Source: Trueperaceae bacterium
Lineage (GTDB): Bacteria; Deinococcota; Deinococci; Deinococcales; Trueperaceae
DNA length: 21,118 nt
Direction: 5' to 3'
Assembly: GCA_011390455.1 (NCBI GenBank)
Contig: JAABSI010000051.1
Coordinates: 1-21,118, forward strand
Below the pieces are notes generated by a model. It saw only the letters and a program-made list of their open reading frames with translations, searched no databases and was not told the origin of the DNA. This document shows positions 14,782-21,118 of this stretch, one piece after another; positions within the stretch are counted from its first letter, which is position 1, and every line of letters starts with the position of its first letter. The position numbers and the translations under genes are program-made.

Positions 14782-16008
14782 ATGCCCGCGACGGGGATGA
14801 ACCCAACGCGTACCCTCACCGACGTGCCGGCCGCGACGCCCATGCCACCCGAACCCACCCCGCCCACCATGCTCTTCCTCCCGGTTCCACCGGCGTCCGC
14901 GCTCGGTCCCGCTCCGACGCCGACCGCCGCCGACCTGGCGCGTGCGCTCATGGCGAGCCCGCTGTGGGCCGACCTGCAACCCGCGGCCGTGGGGGTCCGC
15001 ACGACCGCGCCGGCCCAGATCGGCTTCGTCGGGCGGTTCGACGAGGTCGCCCTGCACCGGTTCGGAGCGCTGCGATGGCAGGTCGAGCACCAGTGGCCGC
15101 ACCTCCGGTACGTCGGGTACCGCGACGCCGAGGCCGCGAGCGAGCGACTCGCCCAGGCGCTGGTCGAGCGCTTCGGCCACGACGCCCTGCGCACCTTCCG
15201 CTTCACCGCGATCCCGCGCGGCGGCCTGATCGTGCTCGGCATGCTGGCGTACGCGCTCGACCTTGCCCCCGAGCAGCTGACGGACGACGGGCCCGACGAC
15301 GTCGTGCGCGTCGTGGTCGACGACTGCTCCATCTCGGGCGACCGCTTCCGGCGGTACCTGGACGCGCACCCGCGGTGGGAGCGGTTCGTGTTCGCACCGC
15401 TGGCCTCGACCCGCGAGCTGCGGGTGGCGCTCCCTGCGGCGGCGTCCGGACGCCTCGTGGCCTGCGTGAGCGCGGTCGACCTGATCGACCGCGCACCGGA
15501 GCGCCTGGGCGCCGATCACGGAGCCTGGGCCGAGCGATGGCGGACGCGCACGGCCGGCGACCGCCCGTGGATCGGCCAGCCCGACCCGATCGTCTTCGCC
15601 TGGAACGAACCCGACGTCGGCTTCTGGAACCCGGCGACCGAACGGCGCGAGAAGGGCTGGTCGCTGGTCGCGCCCGAGCACTGCCTCAAGCACCGCCGCC
15701 GCGGCACGGAGGCCGCGATCCCCCAGGTGATGCCCGACTCCGCGGGCTCGCTTCGCGCGGCCGACGACGTCCTGGCGATCGAGTTCGAGGGGCGGCTCCA
15801 CGTCGGCGCCGCCGGTTGGCCGGCACCGCTCGTGCTCGAGGGCGTCGCTGCCGACCTGTGGCACGGGTTGATGCGCACCGGCGACGTCGACCGGGCGGCC
15901 GCGTCGGTCGCCGCCGAGTACGACGCCGACGTCGGCACCGTGCGCGCCGACCTCGTCCCCTTCGTCGAGCAGCTCGTCGCCCGCGGCGCGCTGGTTCGGC
16001 GAGCGTGA
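14782..16008 (+). CDS. Phosphoribosyltransferase-like protein fused to a C-terminal PqqD-like domain
   Basis: This protein of up to 408 residues sits between the lasso precursors and the kinase. Residues about 50-300 look like a type I phosphoribosyltransferase: TAIPRGGLIVLGMLAYAL (Pro145-Arg146-Gly-Gly) matches the PRGG loop, and VRVVVDDCSISGDRF (Asp180-Asp181) matches the PRPP-binding loop, although with an unusual Cys-Ser-Ile. Residues about 327-407 (LAIEFEGRLHV, then VAADLWHGLM and a helical end LVARGALVRRA) resemble PqqD, the leader-binding domain. Such enzymes transfer or remove phosphoribosyl groups using PRPP. The inferred role is precursor tailoring. The first 45 residues are Pro/Ala-rich; the true start may be later (GTG 14824 or ATG 14869). 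It overlaps the kinase gene by four bases. Confidence 0.78.
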   Translation: MPATGMNPTRTLTDVPAATPMPPEPTPPTMLFLPVPPASALGPAPTPTAADLARALMASPLWADLQPAAVGVRTTAPAQIGFVGRFDEVALHRFGALRWQVEHQWPHLRYVGYRDAEAASERLAQALVERFGHDALRTFRFTAIPRGGLIVLGMLAYALDLAPEQLTDDGPDDVVRVVVDDCSISGDRFRRYLDAHPRWERFVFAPLASTRELRVALPAAASGRLVACVSAVDLIDRAPERLGADHGAWAERWRTRTAGDRPWIGQPDPIVFAWNEPDVGFWNPATERREKGWSLVAPEHCLKHRRRGTEAAIPQVMPDSAGSLRAADDVLAIEFEGRLHVGAAGWPAPLVLEGVAADLWHGLMRTGDVDRAAASVAAEYDADVGTVRADLVPFVEQLVARGALVRRA

Positions 16009-16970
16009 CCGCCACCGAGCCGAGCGTGCGCTCGGCGTACGGCGTCACGTTCCGCACGACGCATGCCTTCCGCTTCCACGTGGGGCCGGGGACGGGTCCG
16101 GTGGAGCTGACCTTCGACCTGGTCGACCGGGACCCCCTCGCGTCCGGCTGGGACGCGGCACCGACCACCTACGCGGCGCGCGATGCGGCCACCGGGATCG
16201 CCACCGGCGAGGTCCGGGTGGTCGATGGCTGGCACGTGCTGAGGTTCATGGCGGCCGCCGACTTCTTCGTCCGCGACGACGTCGTGCTCGCGGTCCTGCA
16301 CGACCCCCGGTACGCCTTCGCGATCGACATCTGGTTCTTGGGCACCGTCTTGACGTACTGGTTGGAACTCCGCGGCGTGCCGGTGCTCCACGCCGCGAGC
16401 GTCGAGGCCGCCGGCGGCGCGATCGGCTTCGTCGCCGACCACGGTGCCGGCAAGAGCACCCTGGTCGCGTCCTTCGTCGCGGCGGGCCACCGCCTGCTCG
16501 GGGACGACGTGCTGCCGCTCGAACGACGCGACGGGCGTACGTGGGCGCGCCCCGGGTACCCGCAGATGCGGATGTGGCCCGATCAGGCGCGGCGGCTGCT
16601 CGGCAGCGAGGACGGTTTGGAGCGGGTGCAGCCATCGTCCGCCAAGCGCTTCGCCCGCGTCGGCGCCGGTGGCTTCGGCGCGTTCTGCCCCGATCCGCGC
16701 CCGCTGCTCGCGCTCTACCTACCGCAGCGCGCCGACGGTGGCGAGGTGGCGATCGAACCGGTGGGCTTCGGCGAGGGCCTGACGCACCTAGTGCGCCATT
16801 CGTTCCTCACCGGGCTGGTGGAGGCGAGCGGGATGGCCGCGGCGCGCTTCGCGCGCTTCGCGGACGTAGTCCGCGAGGTTCCGGTGCGGCGCCTGACCTA
16901 CCCCTCCGGCTACGAGCGGCTCGCCGAGGTGCGGGCGGCCGTGCTCGCGGACGCGGAGCGAGCACGGTGA
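16005..16970 (+). CDS. HPr kinase/phosphorylase-like lasso tailoring kinase
   Basis: This 321-residue protein starts at GTG 16005, inside a GTGA overlap with the phosphoribosyltransferase-like gene. The C-terminal half has the HprK core: VLHAASVE (His129), the P-loop ADHGAGKST (144-152), and LLGDDVLPL (Asp167-Asp168), which provides the metal-binding acidic pair. Proteins of this type in lasso loci (paeninodin-type clusters) phosphorylate a Ser of the precursor. True HprK acts on the HPr protein of sugar transport and has a different N-terminal domain; the N-terminal 120 residues here do not match that. The precursors here do not end in Ser, so the phosphate site, if any, must differ. The gene ends 10 bases from the convergent monooxygenase gene. 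Confidence 0.85.
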   Translation: MTATEPSVRSAYGVTFRTTHAFRFHVGPGTGPVELTFDLVDRDPLASGWDAAPTTYAARDAATGIATGEVRVVDGWHVLRFMAAADFFVRDDVVLAVLHDPRYAFAIDIWFLGTVLTYWLELRGVPVLHAASVEAAGGAIGFVADHGAGKSTLVASFVAAGHRLLGDDVLPLERRDGRTWARPGYPQMRMWPDQARRLLGSEDGLERVQPSSAKRFARVGAGGFGAFCPDPRPLLALYLPQRADGGEVAIEPVGFGEGLTHLVRHSFLTGLVEASGMAAARFARFADVVREVPVRRLTYPSGYERLAEVRAAVLADAERAR

Positions 16971-16980
16971 ACGCCGCCGG

Positions 16981-18093
16981 CTATGCCGCACGAGGCCCCG
17001 ACGCGTGCGCGGCCACGGCCGCCGACACCCGCGCCGCCGCCCGCGGCAGCGCCTGCAGCCAGCTCGTGAGGCTCGGGTAGTCGAAGCCGAGCGGGTGCAG
17101 CCCGACGGCGCCCGGTGCGACCTGCACCGCACCTTGGGGGTCCGGGGCGAGCCAAGGCGCCGCCCACGCGGTCGCCGCGCGGTACCCGGTGGCCAGCCAG
17201 ACCGCATCGAACGGTGCCTCGGTCCCGTCCGCGAAGCGCGCACCGTCCGCCGAGAACGCCACCACCCCCGGGCGCACCCGCACGCGCCCCGCGCGCACCG
17301 CGTCGACGAGCCGGTGGCCCACCACCGGGAAGGCCTCGCGCAGCGGCCCCGAGGGCCACGGCAGGCCGAGCTCGGGGTAGGCGCGCCGCACCCGGCGCAG
17401 CGCGGCCTCGGCGAGCGCGGGCGGGAGCGCCTGGAGCAGCGTCCCGGCGTGTTGGCTCAGCGGCGTCGGGCACGGCACCAGCGCCAGCCCGTCGCGCACG
17501 GCCAGGTCGACCGAGGCCGCCGTCTCCGCGAGCGCCAACGCCAGGTCGACGCCGGTGTTGCCGGCGCCCACGACCAGCACGCGTCGACCCGCGTCGCCCT
17601 CGGGCCCGCGGTAGGCGGCGGCGTGCCGCAGCGGCCCGGCGAACGCGTCCGCGCCCGGGATCGTCGGCGCGAAGGGCGCCGAGGCGATGCCGGTGGCGAC
17701 GACGACCGCGCGGGCCTCGAGGTCACCGGCGCTCGTCTCCAGGCGCCATCCGGCGGCCCCCGGAGGGTCGGCCGGCACCGGCGTCAGCCCCTGCACCTCC
17801 ACCCCCTCGCGCAGGTCGGGCACGAAGCGATCGGCATACGCACGCAGGTACGCGACCACGTCGTCGCGGCGCGGGAAGGTGGGGGTGTCGGCGGGGAAGC
17901 GCATCCCGGGCAGCGCGGCGGCCCCCTTGCGGGTGTGCAGCTTCAGGTGGTCGTAATGGTGCGCCCAGCTCGCGGCCACGCGCTCGCGCTCGAGCACGGT
18001 CGCGGCGAGGCCCCGGCGCGCCAGCGCGCGCGCGACCGCCAGCCCCGCGGGGCCGGCACCGACGACGACGACCGGGGCGGGGGGTCCGTGCAT
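16981..18093 (-). CDS. Flavin-containing monooxygenase-like NAD(P)/FAD oxidoreductase
   Basis: This 370-residue protein has two Rossmann dinucleotide sites. One is FAD-binding, VVVVGAGPAGLAVARAL (residues 8-24), and the other is NAD(P)H-binding, VLVVGAGNTGVDLALAL near the middle. A late DAVWLATGYR matches the ATG(Y) block of class B flavoprotein monooxygenases, and SWAHHYDHLKLHTRKG resembles the YUCCA/FMO substrate-proximal segment. Such enzymes add oxygen to N, S or C of small substrates. It starts at ATG 18093 with AAGGG upstream. It converges with the kinase gene and shares a strand with the downstream housekeeping-type genes, so a role in lasso tailoring is possible but not supported by operon structure. 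Confidence 0.88.
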   Translation of the reverse strand: MHGPPAPVVVVGAGPAGLAVARALARRGLAATVLERERVAASWAHHYDHLKLHTRKGAAALPGMRFPADTPTFPRRDDVVAYLRAYADRFVPDLREGVEVQGLTPVPADPPGAAGWRLETSAGDLEARAVVVATGIASAPFAPTIPGADAFAGPLRHAAAYRGPEGDAGRRVLVVGAGNTGVDLALALAETAASVDLAVRDGLALVPCPTPLSQHAGTLLQALPPALAEAALRRVRRAYPELGLPWPSGPLREAFPVVGHRLVDAVRAGRVRVRPGVVAFSADGARFADGTEAPFDAVWLATGYRAATAWAAPWLAPDPQGAVQVAPGAVGLHPLGFDYPSLTSWLQALPRAAARVSAAVAAHASGPRAA

Positions 18094-18160
18094 GGAACCC
18101 TTCTACCGCGATGCCCGCGCCACGACCGTTCCTCTGGGCCCGGAGCACACTGCGCGTCGA

Positions 18161-18889
18161 TCACGGCGTCGAGTCGTCCGGATGTGCGAACAGCCCGGTG
18201 CCCGGCTCGATGGCGATCGCCACGCCGAGCGGATCGGCCGTCGCGATGTTCGACACGGCGATGCCGACGCGGTTCCAGCCGCGCGCGAGGGTCAGGTCGA
18301 CGGCGTACGCGACGTCGGGGTCGGTGCAGGTGCCGAGGGTCGTGTAGGTCACCGGCGCATCGGCGTGGACGAAGGTCAGCAGGGTGGCGGCATCGATGGC
18401 GTTGAGATCGACGACCTCGGGCAGCAGGAACACCTGCGGGTTCGTGCCGCTGTCGAGGCCGAGGAAGAGCGGCGACGTCCGCTGGGGCGGGCCGTACGCG
18501 AAGCCCGACACCGTCGCTGCGCCGTCGACGACCACCGTGCACCCCGACGGCAGGTCGAAGAGCCGCAGCGCTTCGGCCGCGGGCAGCCGCAGGCCGGCCG
18601 GCAGGTCGGCCGGGGCCGGGAGCTCGAGCGTCATCCGGCCGCCCGCGTCGAACCAGGCGGTGTCGAGCACGTACTGGCCGCCGCCGATCTCCGCGACGTC
18701 GGCGGGCTCGATGCCCGTCACGATCGCGCTCGGCTCGAACGCGACGATCGCGATCGCCATCGGCAGTCCGGCCGGATCGCCGGCGTAGGTCACGTCGAGC
18801 GGCGTGGGGCCGACCGCCTCGGGGCCGGTGGTGCACCCGACCATCGCGACGAGACCGACGAACGCGAGCAGGGAACGAGCGCGCGCCAT
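18161..18889 (-). CDS. Unrecognised lipoprotein
   Basis: I do not recognise this 242-residue protein. It begins MARARSLLAFVGLVAMVGC, a compact signal peptide with lipobox MVGC (Cys19), so it should be membrane-anchored outside the cytoplasm. ATG 18889 is preceded by GAGGAGG six bases away, which sets the start; the frame stays open to 18976. The mature part is rich in Ala, Gly, Asp and Thr, probably all-beta, with three further Cys, of which those in PSGCTVVVDG and TLGTCTDPDV could pair. It ends 67 bases before the monooxygenase gene on the same strand. Confidence 0.8.
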   Translation of the reverse strand: MARARSLLAFVGLVAMVGCTTGPEAVGPTPLDVTYAGDPAGLPMAIAIVAFEPSAIVTGIEPADVAEIGGGQYVLDTAWFDAGGRMTLELPAPADLPAGLRLPAAEALRLFDLPSGCTVVVDGAATVSGFAYGPPQRTSPLFLGLDSGTNPQVFLLPEVVDLNAIDAATLLTFVHADAPVTYTTLGTCTDPDVAYAVDLTLARGWNRVGIAVSNIATADPLGVAIAIEPGTGLFAHPDDSTP

Positions 18890-19007
18890 GCGGGACCTCC
18901 TCGAGCCGACCGCGACGTCGCCGCGGATCCCCTCATGCTGCGCCCGACGGGAACCGTGGGGGCGCCCAAACGTCACCGGGCCCGAGCATCACCGGAAGCG
19001 CGGGCCC

Positions 19008-20579
19008 TCACGCCACCCCGTCGACCACCCACCCCGCGACCCGGGTGACGCTCGCGTCCACCTGCCGCAGCAGCGTGAGCACCTCCAGGTGGTGCGAACT
19101 CGAGGCGCGCGCCTCGGGCAGCCGCGCCTCGAGCCGCGCCAGGTGCGCGACGCGCATCTGCGCGACGTGCGCCTCGAAGACGGGCCGCCCCTCGATCACG
19201 CCGCGCGCCATGGGGGTGTCGTGGGTGGCGACCGCGGTGAAGGCGCTGCGCATGCGCACGAGCATCCGGTCCGCCGTGTCGCCCAGCTCGGCGCGACCGT
19301 CGCGGCTGTACTCGACGCCGGCCGCGCGCAGCTTGTCCTCGCGGCGCTGCAACCGTCGGATCTGGTCGCCGACGTGCTCGAGTTCGGTCACCATCAGCAG
19401 CAGCCGCTCGGAGGCGGGGTCGTCGCCGTGCTGCGCGCGCAGGCGCGCCAGGTAGTCGACCGTCCGCTGCGTCAAGTGGTCGACCTTGGCTTCGCGGGCG
19501 GCGATCGGCTCGGGATCCCAGGCCCCGCTGTGCAGCGCCTTGGCGGCCAGTTCGGTCATCACTGCGACCTGGTCGCTCACCCGCACGGTCTCGCGCAGCG
19601 CGAGCGCGGTCGCGAGCTTGGGGTCGTCGAGCGCCTCGTCGCGCAGGTACTTGGGCCCCAACTCCTCCTCGGCGGCGGGCACCAGGCGCGCCGCGAGGCG
19701 CGCGGCCGGCCCGGCGAGCAGCGTCCCCAGCACCCCGACGACCAGGTTGAAGCCCGTGTGCGCGTTCGCGATCTGCCGCGCGCCGTCGCCGCCGAGGACC
19801 GCGAGCCCTTGCGCCACCGGCGCGACGACGAACGCGAGCGCGACCGCCCCGATCCCCTTGATCACCAGGTGGACGGTGGCGACCTGCTGCGCCGAGGCGT
19901 CGAGCGCCCGCGCGCTGAGGAGCGGCAGCAGCGTGCTGCCGACGTTGCCGCCGGCGACCAGCGCGAGCGCGGTCGGGAAGGTGACCGCGTCGGCGGCGAA
20001 CAGGCCGAGCGCGACGGCCGCCGCCCCGTTGGCGCTGCCGAGCAAACCACCCAGCGCGATGCCCACCAGGACGACCACGAACGGCTGGCGCTCGGCCGCC
20101 TCGATGACGAGCGTGAACAGCGGCGTCCCCGCCAGGTCGCCGAGCGACGAGACGGTCAGGTCGAGCCCGAGGAACAGCAGGCCCGCGCCCAGCACCAGAC
20201 CGCCCGCGCCCCGGGTGCGGCGCCACGAGCCGAGCAGGAAGCCGACCCCGATCATCGGCAGGGCGAACTCGGCGACGTTGAAGGCGGCGAGCTGGATGGC
20301 CAGGGTGGCGCCGATCTTGGCGCCCAAGCTGAGCGCGATCCCCTCGCGGACCGCGACGAGCCCGCCCGCGACGAGGCCGAGCGCGGTCACCGCGGTGGCG
20401 GTCCCGCTCTGGGTGGCCGCCGACACGGCCGTACCGGCCGCGAGCGCCCGGAACGGCGACCGCGTCGCCGCCGCCATCCAGCGCCGCGCCGACGACCCGG
20501 CGCTCGCCTGCAGCGCGTTCGCGATGCGCTCGATGCCGAGCAGGAACAGGGCGAGGCCGCCGAGGGTGACCAGGATCAT
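19008..20579 (-). CDS. Na+/phosphate cotransporter-family protein with PhoU-like C-terminus
   Basis: This 523-residue protein has two inverted-repeat-like hydrophobic halves (about 1-140 and 150-300) and a soluble helical tail (about 325-520) like PhoU, the layout of bacterial NptA/YjbB-type Na/Pi cotransporters. The first half has GTAVSAATQSGTATAV, a variant of the QSS substrate motif (Gln57). The second has GSANGAAA (181-188) where another QSS would be expected, and GGNVGSTLLPLL. The family moves phosphate with sodium; the PhoU-like part often senses or regulates. ATG 20579 has no good ribosome site, so a slightly different start is possible. It follows rapZ by about 100 bases on the same strand. 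Confidence 0.88.
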   Translation of the reverse strand: MILVTLGGLALFLLGIERIANALQASAGSSARRWMAAATRSPFRALAAGTAVSAATQSGTATAVTALGLVAGGLVAVREGIALSLGAKIGATLAIQLAAFNVAEFALPMIGVGFLLGSWRRTRGAGGLVLGAGLLFLGLDLTVSSLGDLAGTPLFTLVIEAAERQPFVVVLVGIALGGLLGSANGAAAVALGLFAADAVTFPTALALVAGGNVGSTLLPLLSARALDASAQQVATVHLVIKGIGAVALAFVVAPVAQGLAVLGGDGARQIANAHTGFNLVVGVLGTLLAGPAARLAARLVPAAEEELGPKYLRDEALDDPKLATALALRETVRVSDQVAVMTELAAKALHSGAWDPEPIAAREAKVDHLTQRTVDYLARLRAQHGDDPASERLLLMVTELEHVGDQIRRLQRREDKLRAAGVEYSRDGRAELGDTADRMLVRMRSAFTAVATHDTPMARGVIEGRPVFEAHVAQMRVAHLARLEARLPEARASSSHHLEVLTLLRQVDASVTRVAGWVVDGVA

Positions 20580-20680
20580 GGCGTGGTCCGGAACGTCATG
20601 GGGACGTCAGGCTACCGCTTCGGCGCAGCCGGTGCGCGCGGGCGGGGCGCCGCCGGGACGCCGATCGAGGCGCACCGACG

Positions 20681-21118
20681 TCAGTCATCGGTCGAGCGGC
20701 GCGCAGCGTTCTTCTCGAGGTCGCGATGGACCGCCGTGACGTCCTCGAAGTTCTCGCGCAAGCGCTGCGCGAGGCGTTCGGCGATCGCGACCGAGCGATG
20801 CTGGCCGCCCGTGCAGCCGATCGCGACCGTCAGCCGCGCCTTGCCGGCGGCGGCGTGGAGTGGGATCCAGCGTTCGAGAAGGGCGAGGATCTCGTCGACC
20901 ACCCGGGTCGTCTCGGGCTGCGCGAACACGTACTCCGCCACCGGCGCGTCGAGGCCCGTCTGCGTGCGCAAGATCGGGTCGTAGTGCGGGTTGGGCAAGA
21001 AGCGCACGTCGAACATCAGGTCCGCATCGAGCGGCACGCCGTGCTTGAAGCCGAAGCTCATGACGTCGACGTCGAGCGCGTTCGTGACGTCGCGGCCGAG
21101 CACGATGCGGCCGAGGCG
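20681..21118 (-). CDS. rapZ: RNase adapter protein RapZ, C-terminal part
   Basis: The open frame enters from beyond the right edge, so only the last 145 residues are seen. They match the C-terminal domain of RapZ/YvcJ: VMSFGFKHGVPLDADLMFDV, then RFLPNPHYDP, TGLDAPV, and the strongly conserved AIGCTGGQHRSVAIAERLA. In enterobacteria RapZ binds the sRNA GlmZ and glucosamine-6-phosphate; elsewhere the same family is a nucleotide-binding P-loop protein. The N-terminal Walker A would lie outside the window. The GTG at 21103 is only an internal codon, because the frame continues upstream with R-L-G-R-I. Confidence 0.93.
   Translation of the reverse strand, partial: RLGRIVLGRDVTNALDVDVMSFGFKHGVPLDADLMFDVRFLPNPHYDPILRTQTGLDAPVAEYVFAQPETTRVVDEILALLERWIPLHAAAGKARLTVAIGCTGGQHRSVAIAERLAQRLRENFEDVTAVHRDLEKNAARRSTDD

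Noticed and set aside
1..21118. CRISPR arrays, tRNA or rRNA genes, insertion sequences
   Set aside because: I looked for regularly spaced repeats, transposase motifs, and tRNA-like cloverleaf or rRNA segments and saw none.

Overview
The window is very GC-rich bacterial DNA with dense genes, many GTG starts and frequent 1-8 nt gene overlaps. Three lipoproteins with clear lipoboxes, a RapZ homologue and a high-GC lasso-peptide locus suit a Deinococcota-type (for example Trueperaceae-like) or similar high-GC bacterium. No rRNA, tRNA or other taxonomic marker is present, so the assignment is an inference of moderate to low confidence.

Layout. (1) Positions 1-2665 hold two secreted lipoproteins: a left-truncated Ig-like/sialate-O-acetylesterase-type protein (minus strand) and an InlB-repeat lipoprotein (plus strand) ending at a strong terminator. 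(2) Positions 2733-9021 form a surface-glycan region: a PglK/MsbA-like ABC exporter (minus) diverges from an acyltransferase, a GT2 glycosyltransferase, a GT4-type glycosyltransferase and a protein with a ParB-like motif (plus, partly overlapping). A dTDP-4-dehydrorhamnose 3,5-epimerase follows on the minus strand. (3) Positions 9145-16970 form a lasso-peptide (RiPP) locus: a divergent ABC exporter, precursor A1, PqqD-type recognition protein B1, transglutaminase-like leader peptidase B2, asparagine-synthetase-like cyclase C, precursors A2 and A3, a phosphoribosyltransferase-like protein fused to a PqqD-like domain, and an HPr-kinase-like protein. (4) Positions 16981-21118, all minus strand, hold a flavin monooxygenase, an unrecognised lipoprotein, a Na/Pi-cotransporter-type protein with a PhoU-like tail, and the C-terminal part of RapZ.

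How region 3 is expected to work. B1 binds the precursor leaders, B2 cuts after the conserved Leu-Thr-Gln, C joins the new N-terminus to an Asp/Glu side chain to make the ring, and the exporter secretes the product. The two downstream genes look like a tailoring module. The kinase resembles those that phosphorylate lasso peptides. The phosphoribosyltransferase-like enzyme carries what looks like its own precursor-recognition domain, which I do not know from any described lasso pathway. This, with three precursors that share a fixed core position for F-x-G-S-V, is the strongest candidate for an undescribed system here.
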